Part shown: piece by piece, positions 19,402 through 27,428 of the stretch
How positions within the stretch are numbered: position 1 is the stretch's first letter
Layout: each line of letters starts with the position of its first letter
Source of the DNA: Gemmatimonadota bacterium
GTDB taxonomy: Bacteria > Gemmatimonadota > Gemmatimonadetes > Gemmatimonadales > GWC2-71-9
DNA: 64,000 bases
Direction: 5' to 3'
NCBI GenBank assembly: GCA_016713435.1
Contig: JADJPD010000003.1
Span: 310,001-374,000, forward strand
Program-made: the position numbers and the translations under genes
The notes under the pieces: model-generated
What the model was told of the DNA's origin: nothing
What the model saw: only the letters and a program-made list of their open reading frames with translations
Database searches by the model: none

Positions 19402-21845
19402 GGCGCCGGCCTCAGCGTCAGCGCAGCGCTCGACTCCCCCACCGCGCCCACGGTCCCGGGGGAGGTGAGGGGGGCGAGGTCGCCCTCGACCCAGAGCGGG
19501 AGGCGGTCGAGGTAGCGGCGGCTGGCGGGATTGCCTGACTGGCCACCGGGGTAGGTGCCCCAGGCGCGCACGCTGTCGCCCAGTTCCACCACCATGCGCC
19601 AGCTGGCGCCGAACCCGCCGCCGGCCGTGACCGGGTTGAGGGTGGTGCTGCCCCCCTGCACCGCGAGGCCGCCCGCACCGAAGCCCGGCAGGTGCAGCAG
19701 GTGGGGGATGCTCACCGTCCGCACGGCGCCCCAGCGCCAGCCGTCGCCGGCGGGATCGCCGTGGCGCTCGCGGACGGCGTGATACGCGGCCACGAGCGCC
19801 TCGGCGAGGACGTCGTCGCGGTCCTCCACGCGCGACGTCGACGGGTGATCCCACCACTTGCTCGCCGGCACCGCGAGGAGCCGCCAGGCCAGCACGAGGG
19901 CGGGCCGCGGGACGGCGCGCCGCGACCCGGTGCCGTCGCCCGCGAGCTCGTCCCAGAGGCGCTCCTGCAGCGCATCGACGGCGGCCTCGAAGAGCACGGC
20001 CCGGCGATTGTCCACCGTGAATTCGCCGTTCCACTCGGCGAGGAGCGCCGCGGCGCGCGCGAGGGTGTCGCTGCCCGCCCGCGCTGCCGCCGCCGCCAGG
20101 AAGGCGGGGACGAAGCGCTCGGCGGCGGCGCTCCGCGGGTCCGTCTGGAAGCGGCGCATGTCGTCCACCGTCACCGTGTCGTGGCTGCGGAGGAGGGCGT
20201 TGATGCGGAGCGCGCGCCAGGGCGAGAGCCAGCCCGCGCCCAGGTAGCGGGGGAACTCGGCCGGGTCCACGGGCTGCTGGTTGGCGGAGGCCACGAAGCC
20301 CTGCGGGGGATCCTGCGCCTGCGGCATCTCGGCCACCGTCCAGTCGCCGGCCCAGTCGGTGGCGGAGGTGTCGCCGCGGAGGTAGTGGTCGCCGCGGGCG
20401 GTGGGGCGGCGGGGAAAGCGGCCGGTGGAGCGGAGGGCGATGTGGCCGGCCCGGTCGGCCACCAGCAGGTTCTGCGGGGGCGCGGCCCAGGCGCGCATGG
20501 TGGCGAGCCACGCCCGCGCGTCGGCGGCGCGCGCCGCGGCGGCGAGCGCGTCGAGCGCCGGCGCCGCCTCCAGCACCGTCCAGCGGAGCGACACCCAGCG
20601 CCCGTCGGCTCCACGGGTGAGCGGCCCCCGGTGGGTGAAGCGGAGGGTGTCCACGGCCAGCACGGCGCCGCCGGGACCGCGGTAGGTCTCGACCCGGGTG
20701 CGGAGCGGGCGCCAGGTCCCGTCGAGGCGGTAGCGCGCGGGGCGCGTGGCGTCGTCCACCACCTCCAGCCAGCGGTCCTGCAGGTCCGCCTCGACGTTGG
20801 TGAAGGTCCACGCGAGCTGCCGCGTGAAGCCGATGACGATGGCGGGCGCCCCGGGGATGGTGACGCCGTGGACGTCGAGCGAGTCCGGCACCACCAGGTG
20901 CGCCTCGTACCAGATGGAGGGGAGGGTGAGCTCGAGGTGCGGGTCCCCGGCCAGCAACGCGTGGCCCGTGGCGGAGCGGCGCGGGCCCACCGCCCAGTTG
21001 TTGCTGCCCAGGGCATGGTCACTCGCCGGCGCGCCCGCCGGCTCCATGGCGAGCACGGTGTCGGGCGCGGGGGGACCGGGCTCGGGCACCGGCTCCGTGC
21101 CCGCGCGGGGCGCGCCGAGGCCGCTGGGCTGGATCGGTTCCTGGAGCGGGCTCTCCACCGGGTAGAGGAAGTCGGCGGCGGCCGGGCCCACGAGCGCCGC
21201 GGCGGCGGCCTTGCGCCGCTCGAGGTCGCTCTGGGTGAGCACCCAGCCCATGCGGTTGAAGAGGTGGAGCGCGTTCTCCGGCGCCCAGCGCGCGGGCCGC
21301 CGGCCGAGCAGGCGGTACTCGAGCGGCAGCTGGGCGCGGGCCAGCTGGTCGATCCAGGCATTCACGCCGTCGGCATACGCCTCGATGAGGCGGCGGCCGC
21401 GGGTGGTGTCGCCGAGGGCGGCGAGGCTCCGCTCCGCGGCGTCGGGGAGGCCGAGGGCGCGGGTCTCCTGGTCGAGCGGCAGGGCGCGGGCGCCCACCAG
21501 CTCGGTGAGGGTCCCCGCCCCGGCGCGCGCCTGCAGTTCGAGCTGGAAGAGCCGGTCGCGCGCCACCACGTACCCGAGGGCGCGGATGGCATCGAGCTCG
21601 CCGGCCGCGAAGATGTGGGGGACGCCGCGGGCGTCGTAGCGCACCTCCACCGGTGCGCCGAGATGCGGGATGTCCGCGAGGGCGTGCGCGGGCAGCTCGG
21701 CGGTGCGGGCCACCGCGAAGACGCCGTGCGCCGGGTCCAGGAACGGCCCCAGCCGGGGAAGCGACCCCGGCGCGGCGAGCGAGAGGCCCCCCAGCACCCC
21801 GAGCACGAGGGCGGCGGCGGCCGTCCCCGCGCGGGCGGGCGTCAC
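19398..21845 (-). CDS. Penicillin acylase family N-terminal nucleophile hydrolase
   Basis: An 815-residue exported amidase, made as a precursor that cleaves itself into alpha and beta chains. The N-terminus has a hydrophobic signal (GTAAAALVLGVLGGLSLAAPG). The alpha part carries VEVRYDARGVPHIFA and YVVARDRLFQLEL; the autocatalytic site is GSNNWAVGP with Ser281 as the new N-terminal nucleophile; the beta part has GDPHLELTLPSIWYEAHLV and SANQQPVDP. Relatives act on acyl-homoserine lactones, cephalosporins or other amides; substrate cannot be read from the sequence. GTG 21845 overlaps the rhodanese stop by four bases and fixes the start; the frame is open further up but is a shadow of the rhodanese gene. 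Confidence 0.9.
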   Translation of the reverse strand: MTPARAGTAAAALVLGVLGGLSLAAPGSLPRLGPFLDPAHGVFAVARTAELPAHALADIPHLGAPVEVRYDARGVPHIFAAGELDAIRALGYVVARDRLFQLELQARAGAGTLTELVGARALPLDQETRALGLPDAAERSLAALGDTTRGRRLIEAYADGVNAWIDQLARAQLPLEYRLLGRRPARWAPENALHLFNRMGWVLTQSDLERRKAAAAALVGPAAADFLYPVESPLQEPIQPSGLGAPRAGTEPVPEPGPPAPDTVLAMEPAGAPASDHALGSNNWAVGPRRSATGHALLAGDPHLELTLPSIWYEAHLVVPDSLDVHGVTIPGAPAIVIGFTRQLAWTFTNVEADLQDRWLEVVDDATRPARYRLDGTWRPLRTRVETYRGPGGAVLAVDTLRFTHRGPLTRGADGRWVSLRWTVLEAAPALDALAAAARAADARAWLATMRAWAAPPQNLLVADRAGHIALRSTGRFPRRPTARGDHYLRGDTSATDWAGDWTVAEMPQAQDPPQGFVASANQQPVDPAEFPRYLGAGWLSPWRALRINALLRSHDTVTVDDMRRFQTDPRSAAAERFVPAFLAAAAARAGSDTLARAAALLAEWNGEFTVDNRRAVLFEAAVDALQERLWDELAGDGTGSRRAVPRPALVLAWRLLAVPASKWWDHPSTSRVEDRDDVLAEALVAAYHAVRERHGDPAGDGWRWGAVRTVSIPHLLHLPGFGAGGLAVQGGSTTLNPVTAGGGFGASWRMVVELGDSVRAWGTYPGGQSGNPASRRYLDRLPLWVEGDLAPLTSPGTVGAVGESSAALTLRPAP

Positions 21846-22390
21846 GGGTGGTGCGCGCTCTTGAGCAGGCGGCCCCACCAGAAGTTGATGGGATGCACGG
21901 CGGTGGTGGGCCCGGCGTCGTCCACGACGGGGTGGCCCTCGTTGACCCAGCGGAAGAGGCCACCCTCGAGGTGGGACACGCGCGTGAAGCCGGCCTCGCT
22001 GAGGCCCGACACCATGGCGGCGCCGAGAAGGCCGGGGCCGTCGTACACCACGAGCGGGGTCTCCGGCGTCACGCGCCGGAGGCCCGCGAGGTCGGGCGCC
22101 GCCGGGTCCACGTTCACCGCGCCGTCGATGTGGCTCATCCGGTACTGCTCCGGCGGGCGGAAATCCACGAGGAGCGGCGGCGGGCGATTGGGATCCCGGG
22201 ACCACGCCACCAGCTCGTCCGGGGAGACGCGGCGCACCGTGCTGAACTTGGCCGTCACGGCCTTCCGCACCGCGAGGCTCCCGAGGGGACTGCCGTCCCA
22301 GAGGAAGCCCAGCAGCACGAGGGCCAGCACCCCGAAGAAGACGTAGGTACGGACCGGGAACCGCTTGCCGGACGGAGGGCTCTTGGCCAT
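21842..22390 (-). CDS. Membrane-anchored rhodanese-like protein without catalytic Cys
   Basis: A 182-residue protein with one transmembrane helix (~15-32, YVFFGVLALVLLGFLW) and a rhodanese domain (VDFRPPEQYRMSHIDGAVNV). Where active rhodaneses have Cys, this one has Asp117 (VVYDGPGLLGAAM), so sulfur transfer by the usual persulfide route is unlikely. The C-terminal tail VHPINFWWGRLL resembles that of its neighbour at 22437, showing an old tandem duplication. ATG 22390 starts after a 46-base gap. Possible role: binding or regulatory domain. Confidence 0.8.
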   Translation of the reverse strand: MAKSPPSGKRFPVRTYVFFGVLALVLLGFLWDGSPLGSLAVRKAVTAKFSTVRRVSPDELVAWSRDPNRPPPLLVDFRPPEQYRMSHIDGAVNVDPAAPDLAGLRRVTPETPLVVYDGPGLLGAAMVSGLSEAGFTRVSHLEGGLFRWVNEGHPVVDDAGPTTAVHPINFWWGRLLKSAHHP

Positions 22391-22436
22391 GGCGTGCGTG
22401 GGTGAGGGTCGGCTCAAGGTGTCGGGGCGCCGCGCC

Positions 22437-22964
22437 TTACGGAAGGGCCCCGCGATGGGCGGGCGCCAGCGCCAGCCGCCACAACGGTCCCACCGGATGC
22501 ACGAGCGGCGTGGCGCCCCCGGCGTTGACCAGCGGCCGGCCGGCATTGGCCCAGGCAAAGATGCTGCCCGCGAGCACGCGGACGTCGCTGAAGCCGGCCG
22601 CTTGGAGCTGGCGGGCGGCGGCGGCGGCGCGCACGCCCACGGCGCAGTAGGTCACCACCGGCGTGGCCCGCGGCAGCGCCAGCACCTCCGCCGGCAGCTC
22701 GCCCGGCGGCAGGCGCCGCGCGCCGGGGAGGTGGCTGACGGCAAACTCGGGGGCCTCACGGACGTCGAGCAGGACCGGCGGCGCAGAGCCCGCCAGCTCC
22801 CCGGCCAGCGCCTCAGGCTCCACCCAGCGGAGTTCCGGCTTGCCCCGGCCCACCAGCCAGGTGACGGCGCCAAAGACCAGCGCCCGCCCGCCGACCGCCA
22901 GGGCGAGCGCCACCGCCGCGGCCACACCCGCCGCCACCCAGCCCGCCGTCCGCAGTGCCGCCAT
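22437..22964 (-). CDS. Membrane-anchored rhodanese-like protein with catalytic Cys
   Basis: A 175-residue protein: N-terminal transmembrane segment (WVAAGVAAAVALALAVGG), rhodanese domain with LLDVREAPEFAVSHLPGARRL and active-site loop YCAVGVRA (Cys107). It should be able to form a persulfide, in the periplasm if the N-terminus is inside. The tail LVHPVGPLWRLAL is shared with the downstream paralogue. First gene of an operon of two rhodaneses, penicillin acylase and a small membrane protein. A hairpin (22990-23017) separates it from the upstream gene. Confidence 0.82.
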   Translation of the reverse strand: MAALRTAGWVAAGVAAAVALALAVGGRALVFGAVTWLVGRGKPELRWVEPEALAGELAGSAPPVLLDVREAPEFAVSHLPGARRLPPGELPAEVLALPRATPVVTYCAVGVRAAAAARQLQAAGFSDVRVLAGSIFAWANAGRPLVNAGGATPLVHPVGPLWRLALAPAHRGALP

Positions 22965-22989
22965 CCGCCCCCCGGTTCATGAATGACGC

Positions 22990-23017
22990 AGGCCGGACCC
23001 CGACGGGAGTCCGGCCT
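22990..23017. terminator. Hairpin between two co-directional genes
   Basis: AGGCCGGAC and GTCCGGCCT form a 9-bp stem, with further CC/GG pairing inside the loop. It follows the stop of the gene at 23045 by 27 bases and precedes the rhodanese operon. No T tract on the minus strand, so strength is uncertain. Confidence 0.55.
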
Positions 23018-23044
23018 CAGTTTACGCGGGTCCGGGCGTGCTGC

Positions 23045-23572
23045 CTAGCGCCGGCCTCGCCCGCCGCCGCCCTGGTTCCGGTCGTCCAGCTTCCGGGTCT
23101 TGGCCAGGACCTCGGCCTGCTTGGTGGCCATGCGGATCATCCGCTCGGGGCTCTGCGCCTTCATGATCTCGCGGGGCTTGCCCGCGGAGAAGGTCACCTT
23201 GCCGTCGGCGAGCTCGGCGGTGAGGGGACGGCCCGTGGTCAGCTCGAAGCAGCCGAGCACGTTCTCGCCGGCGCCCTGGGCAGTGCGGATCCGCTCCTCG
23301 AGCGCCTCGCGGCTGGGCAGGCCCTCGACGGTGGCCGGCGGATTCCCCACCGGGGCGATCTTCTGCACGAGAATCGCCACCTTGGCCCCGCTCAGCGACG
23401 GGGCGGTGCGAACGTCCTTGCCGCCCACTTCCTGGGCCCAGCGGATGGCCTCACGCTCGGCGGGGGTGGTGGTGCGCGAGGACGCGGCGGGCGCGGCCTT
23501 GGCAGCCCCGGGCGCCTTCTGCCGCTCCTGGGTGCGCTTGAGCGCCTTGATGTAATCGGGTTCGTCGGACAC
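23045..23572 (-). CDS. Hypothetical protein
   Basis: A 175-residue protein I cannot assign. It has a charged N-terminus (SDEPDYIKALKRTQERQK), an Ala/Pro linker, a middle with KVAILVQKIAPVGNPPATVEGL and LGCFELTTGRPLTAEL, and a basic tail rich in Gly/Arg (NQGGGGRGRR) of a type often seen in nucleic-acid-binding proteins. No signal peptide or membrane segment. GTG 23572 is supported by AAGGAG eight bases upstream. Confidence 0.65.
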   Translation of the reverse strand: MSDEPDYIKALKRTQERQKAPGAAKAAPAASSRTTTPAEREAIRWAQEVGGKDVRTAPSLSGAKVAILVQKIAPVGNPPATVEGLPSREALEERIRTAQGAGENVLGCFELTTGRPLTAELADGKVTFSAGKPREIMKAQSPERMIRMATKQAEVLAKTRKLDDRNQGGGGRGRR

Positions 23573-23666
23573 GGTCCGGTCTCCTTCGGAATAACGTCAA
23601 AATTGGGACGCCCAAGATAAACCCGCCGGAAGACCGGGGCCATGCCCGGGGGAGGAGCCGACGGGA

Positions 23667-24122
23667 TCAGGGACCCGCGGGCGGGGGATACACTTCACAA
23701 TGCATCCCCCGGTCGCTGTGGAGCACGCAGAACGCGCCCGGCCGGCCCCAGCGGCGCACCCAGTCGCTCATCACGGCGCGGTCGCCGGGGCTGAAGCGGG
23801 GGGCGGGGGCGGCATCGTCGGTGCTCCGGACGTGCGTGTGGATGGTGCCGGCCCAGGCCGGCGTGCCGCAGCGGGCCAGCGACTCCTCGGCCGCCGCGTT
23901 CAGCGAATCCCCGGCCTGCGGCAGCGGCATCACCAGGCGCACCCGCACCGTATCCGCCCCGACCTCCGCGGCCACGCACGCCACGTACTCCACCCGCGCG
24001 GCGGCACTCCGCTCCCAGAGGGCGGTGAGGCTGTCCCCCACGCCCTTGCCCAGCACCCACCTGGGCTGCTGGGCGGCGAGCGGCGTGGCGAACAGGGCGA
24101 GGGCGAGGATGGTGAGCTTCAT
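23667..24122 (-). CDS. Secreted protein with possible JAMM-type metallopeptidase motif
   Basis: A 151-residue protein with a signal peptide (MKLTILALALFATPLAAQ). Residues ~93-121 read TIHTH, then about 16 residues later SPGDRAVMSDW, which matches the HxH...SxxD zinc pattern of JAB/MPN (JAMM) peptidases; a Glu earlier (VAAEVG) could be the catalytic acid. Two Cys pairs (CVAAEV, RCGTP, FCVLHSD, MHCEV) suggest disulfides. The assignment is by motif only, so treat as tentative. It stands alone between two gaps of about 90 bases. Confidence 0.55.
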   Translation of the reverse strand: MKLTILALALFATPLAAQQPRWVLGKGVGDSLTALWERSAAARVEYVACVAAEVGADTVRVRLVMPLPQAGDSLNAAAEESLARCGTPAWAGTIHTHVRSTDDAAPAPRFSPGDRAVMSDWVRRWGRPGAFCVLHSDRGMHCEVYPPPAGP

Positions 24123-24214
24123 GGGGCAGAGGTCGGCGGCGGGAAGACTCAACGGAGCAGCGCCGAGGGCGCGAGGGGCCGGCCAGCCAGGCCCCGCGAC
24201 GCGCTCCCACAGCC

Positions 24215-24664
24215 TCACCGCTTCGTCACCATCGCCCAGAGGCCATAGAAGAGGACGGCGGTGTCGGCCCAGCCGATCACCGACCAGCGCAGGAACAACT
24301 TCCGGATCTGCGCCGGGTCGGTCGCCTTCTCCATCTTGAGCTGGTCGGGAATGAGGACCACCGCCCACGCCAGCGTGGCCAGCGAGAGCGCGATGATGCC
24401 GTGCAGCAGCCACGGCGTCCCGAGGAAGGGGAAGCCGGAGCGGAGCGCCATCCAGACCCCGGTGATGCTCAGGAGCGCCCCCCCGCCGAGGGTGAAGACC
24501 AGGTCCGTCAGCAGGATGGCCCGCGCGATCGGCGCGAAGGGCATCCCCTCGTCACGCCAGTGCCGGTAGAGGTAGAGGCTCCACACGCCGGTGACGGTGA
24601 CGTTCCCGAGGAGCAGGATCCCCCCGATGATGTGGACCCACTTGAGGACCAGGTAATCAACCAT
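24215..24664 (-). CDS. DUF2269 family integral membrane protein
   Basis: A 149-residue protein with four transmembrane helices. The N-terminus LVLKWVHIIGGILLLGNV with the conserved His, and the later LLTDLVFTLGGGALLSITG and GWADTAVLFYGLW, are typical of DUF2269 (predicted integral membrane). Function is unknown; the conserved His residues have led others to suggest a haem or redox role in related families. ATG 24664 overlaps the acyltransferase stop by eight bases, placing it last in the carH-crtB operon. Confidence 0.75.
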   Translation of the reverse strand: MVDYLVLKWVHIIGGILLLGNVTVTGVWSLYLYRHWRDEGMPFAPIARAILLTDLVFTLGGGALLSITGVWMALRSGFPFLGTPWLLHGIIALSLATLAWAVVLIPDQLKMEKATDPAQIRKLFLRWSVIGWADTAVLFYGLWAMVTKR

Positions 24665-25412
24665 TGCGGTGGTCGAAGGGCCCCTCGAGGGAGCCGATGA
24701 AGTGGCGCACCCGGTCGAGCCGCTTGTTGATGGAGAGCGGCCCCTGGAGCAGGTGCGTGAAGCGGTCGAGACGCTCCCCCGCGAGGAGGGCGTCGAGCTC
24801 GGCGAGAGTGGCGGTGAGGCGTGCCTCCATCGTGAGGTTCAGTGCCTGCCGGGCCGCCCGGGGCGTGGTGCCGGTCGCCGGCACCGGGGCCACCAGCGGC
24901 TCCCCGAGCCAGATGAAGGCCTCCGGCAGCTGCTCGCCCAGATAAGTGTAGCGCAATGCCACCGGCTGGATCAGGAGCGGGCCCGCGTGGCCGAGCGCCA
25001 GGTGCGCCGCCCCGCGCTCGGTGGCGGTCACCGGCGCCGATGCCGGGTGCCGGCGGCCCTGCGGGAAGAGCCAGAGCCCGCTGCCGGGCACGAGGCAGGA
25101 CCGCGCCGCCTCGAGGTCGGCGTAGGCGCCGGTGGCCGAGGTGCGCCGCATGGGCAGGGCGCCGACCCGGCGGAACACCGGGTAGCGGGCCAGTTCCCCG
25201 GCGTCCATCAGGACCTGGAAGTGGAGCCCGAGGTGCCGGTTCACCAGCACCCCGAGGAAGCCGTCCCACCAGTTGGTGTGGTTGGCGAGGAAGAGCACCG
25301 GCGCCCGCGCCAGGCGCGCCGGATCCGGCGCCTGCGCCGCGCCGAGCCAGATCCCGGCAAAATGCGCCCGCGCCAGCCGCCGCGTGTACCACGCGAACAG
25401 CCGCGCGGCCAC
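24657..25412 (-). CDS. Lysophospholipid/1-acylglycerol-phosphate acyltransferase family protein
   Basis: A PlsC-type acyltransferase of about 251 residues. The catalytic HX4D motif is NHTNWWD, followed by the glycerol-phosphate-binding region GLWLFPQGRRHPA and a later VALRYTYLG. It probably esterifies a hydroxyl with an acyl group at the inner membrane face; in carotenoid clusters such enzymes can acylate glycosylated carotenoids (inference). The start is unclear: GTG 25412 is the best codon, CTG 25439 overlapping the crtB stop is possible, and neither has a good Shine-Dalgarno. Confidence 0.8.
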   Translation of the reverse strand: MAARLFAWYTRRLARAHFAGIWLGAAQAPDPARLARAPVLFLANHTNWWDGFLGVLVNRHLGLHFQVLMDAGELARYPVFRRVGALPMRRTSATGAYADLEAARSCLVPGSGLWLFPQGRRHPASAPVTATERGAAHLALGHAGPLLIQPVALRYTYLGEQLPEAFIWLGEPLVAPVPATGTTPRAARQALNLTMEARLTATLAELDALLAGERLDRFTHLLQGPLSINKRLDRVRHFIGSLEGPFDHRNG

Positions 25413-25435
25413 CGGATGCGGCGGGCCGGGCGGGC

Positions 25436-26344
25436 TCAGGCGGTGGGCACCGGCTCGGGGAGGCGGCGGGGGGCGATGCGGTCGGCGTAGACCGCGCGGC
25501 CAAGGATCACGAGCTTCCGCCGGAAGGGGACGTAGGCACGGGCACGGAACACATCGTAGTCCATCCGCACGATCTCGTCGAGGATCCCGGCGTAGGTCCG
25601 CTCCAGCAGCCGCACGGTGAGGCGCGAGCCGTCGTCGGGAAAGAGGGGCACCACCCGGTCCGCCGCGGTGAAGTGCTGGCGGGCGCGGTTCACCTGGAAG
25701 GCCAGGAAGTCGCGGAGCCGCGGCGTCAGGCGCCGCGCCTCGAGGTCCGCCTCCGTGAGGCCCCAGGCGCGGAGCTCGTCGGCGGGGAGGTAGATGCGGT
25801 CGTTGTCGAGGTCCTCGCGCACGTCGCGCAGCACGTTGGTGAGCTGCATGGCGAGCCCCACCTCGAGCCCGGCGTGATCCAGCTCGTGCGTGGCCGCCCC
25901 CAGCACCGGGCCGATCATGAGCCCCACCCCGCCCGCCACGAACCGGCAATACCGGTGCAGCGTGGCCAGGTCGGGGATGCGCACCTGCCCGAGGTCCATC
26001 TCCACCCCGTCGATGAGCTCGAGCAGCGGCGTGAGCGGGACCGGGTAGCGGCGGAGCGTGTCGTGGAGCGCCAGCCAGCGCGCATCGGCGGGACGCGCGC
26101 CCGCATGGAGCCGGCGGACCAGGTCGCGGAGCCCGTCCAGCTCCGCGCGCACCGTCGCGGCGGGCTGGTCGCCGCGATCGTCCACCAGGTTGTCGGCGTG
26201 GCGGCAGTAGTCGTAGATCGCGAAGATCGCCCGCTTCTTGGCCGGGGGCAGGAAGCGGCTGGCAAAATGGAAGCTCTTGGCCCACCGGGCGGTCATCGCC
26301 TCGGCGCGCTGGTAGCTCCACTCCAGCTCGAGGTCGCGGTGCAT
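25436..26344 (-). CDS. crtB: Phytoene/squalene synthase family protein
   Basis: A 302-residue head-to-head prenyl synthase. It joins two C20 (phytoene) or C15 (squalene-type) diphosphates. Both aspartate-rich motifs are seen: YDYCRHADNLVDD and the signature AMQLTNVLRDVREDLDNDRIYLP. The second matches the phytoene synthase signature best, so crtB is likely; HpnC/HpnD-type hopanoid enzymes are the alternative. It lies 90 bases after a CarH/LitR-type regulator, the usual controller of light-induced carotenoid genes, which favours carotenoid synthesis. No desaturase (crtI) is in the window. Confidence 0.85.
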   Translation of the reverse strand: MHRDLELEWSYQRAEAMTARWAKSFHFASRFLPPAKKRAIFAIYDYCRHADNLVDDRGDQPAATVRAELDGLRDLVRRLHAGARPADARWLALHDTLRRYPVPLTPLLELIDGVEMDLGQVRIPDLATLHRYCRFVAGGVGLMIGPVLGAATHELDHAGLEVGLAMQLTNVLRDVREDLDNDRIYLPADELRAWGLTEADLEARRLTPRLRDFLAFQVNRARQHFTAADRVVPLFPDDGSRLTVRLLERTYAGILDEIVRMDYDVFRARAYVPFRRKLVILGRAVYADRIAPRRLPEPVPTA

Positions 26345-26434
26345 TGCGGCCCTCCTATCTGGCCGCGGGGGCGGCCGAGCCGATGGCCGGCCTCACCCCG
26401 GGAACACCGGGGGAAGGCGGCCTGGCGGGTGCGG

Positions 26435-27331
26435 TCAGTTGCGGTTGACGAAGCGCGCGGGTTCGGGCTGGATGTCCGGGATGGCATGCTCGCCCACCTT
26501 GAGGCCGGCGCGGCGGAGCCGCGAGCCGTTGGCCTCGGCGCCCTGGCCGCCGAGCACCACGAGGGTGCCGGGGGGCAGGAGGCGCGGCAGCCGGCGCAGT
26601 TCGCTGATGCGCTGCTCCACGTTCTCCGGGTCGGCCGCCGAGAGGGCGACGACCTGCGGCATGAGCGTCCACGCCGCCTCCACCACGTCCTTGGTGGGCA
26701 GGTTGGGCCCCAGGTAGTGCACCCGCCAGCCCTTCACCTGCAGGGCGGTGAGCGTCACCAGGAAGCCCCACTCGTGCTGCTCACTCGCCAGGCAGGCGGC
26801 CAGCAGCACCGGGCCGGACGCGTGGATCTTGGCCAGGTCCAGCTTGAGCTGGGCCACCACCACCTCGCTGGCCATGTGCTCGGCCGCCACGCTGAGCTTG
26901 CCGAGCGCCCACAAGTCGCCGATCACCTCGCCGAGCGGCAGGATGATCTCGCGGCCAAAACGGTCGAGGGGCAGCTGCGCCCGCTGCTCCGCCAGCAGGC
27001 GGCCCAGCTCCTCACGATCCAGGCGCTTCACCGCCTCGAGCATCCGCTGCAGCGGCGAGCCGTCGGTGGCCTTCCCCTCCGCCCGCGCGATCACCGACTC
27101 GCGCGGCTCCTTGACCAGGTCGCCGATCCGCTCGCCGGCGCCGCACAGCCGGGCAAAGGCGCGCAGCAGCGCCACCTGCTCCGAGGTGTACGTGCGGTAG
27201 CGGTTGGGCTGGCGGGTGGGCCTGACAACCTCGTACCGCCGTTCCCAGGCCCGCAGCCGGGCCGTGGCCAGGCCCGTCAGTTCTGCGACCTCGTGAATCT
27301 CGTATGTCCGGTTTCCGACAATTCCACTCAT
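26435..27331 (-). CDS. carH: MerR family regulator with cobalamin-binding domain (CarH/LitR-type photoreceptor)
   Basis: A 298-residue light-sensing repressor type. Residues 8-75 are a MerR helix-turn-helix (TYEIHEVAELTGLATARLRAWERRY). The middle is a four-helix cap with W141 and E151-H152, spaced exactly as the W-x9-EH that touches the upper ligand of adenosylcobalamin in CarH. The C-terminal Rossmann B12 domain has EQHEWG (His186, the expected lower axial ligand in an E/DxHxxG motif) and VHYLGPNLP. In known CarH, dark adenosylcobalamin drives tetramer formation and repression, and light reverses it. First gene of an operon with crtB, an acyltransferase and DUF2269; divergent from transketolase. 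Confidence 0.88.
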   Translation of the reverse strand: MSGIVGNRTYEIHEVAELTGLATARLRAWERRYEVVRPTRQPNRYRTYTSEQVALLRAFARLCGAGERIGDLVKEPRESVIARAEGKATDGSPLQRMLEAVKRLDREELGRLLAEQRAQLPLDRFGREIILPLGEVIGDLWALGKLSVAAEHMASEVVVAQLKLDLAKIHASGPVLLAACLASEQHEWGFLVTLTALQVKGWRVHYLGPNLPTKDVVEAAWTLMPQVVALSAADPENVEQRISELRRLPRLLPPGTLVVLGGQGAEANGSRLRRAGLKVGEHAIPDIQPEPARFVNRN

Positions 27332-27365
27332 GGCAAACGCCTCGGCGAGACGGCTGTGTATAGTC

Positions 27366-27394
27366 TTGGCTAGAGCAACCTTGGACAGTATAAC
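27366..27394 (+). promoter_or_regulatory. Candidate promoter of the transketolase gene
   Basis: TTGGCT (27366-27371), 17 bases, TATAAC (27389-27394). It predicts a start near 27401, which rules out the upstream ATG at 27330. The same 100-base gap must hold the carH promoter on the other strand; a CarH operator may overlap but no clear palindrome is visible. Confidence 0.6.
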
Positions 27395-27428
27395 CGACCC
27401 TCACACCCCCCGCCAGCACCCGTTAGTA

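Noticed and set aside
19072..20811. 579-codon frame ending in the small membrane protein
   Set aside because: Only the last 109 codons, starting at the ATGA overlap, look like protein; the rest is antisense frame of the acylase gene on the same strand.
27330..27428. Transketolase starting at ATG 27330
   Set aside because: It would begin upstream of the apparent promoter, overlap the start of carH, and add about 33 residues not typical of the family.
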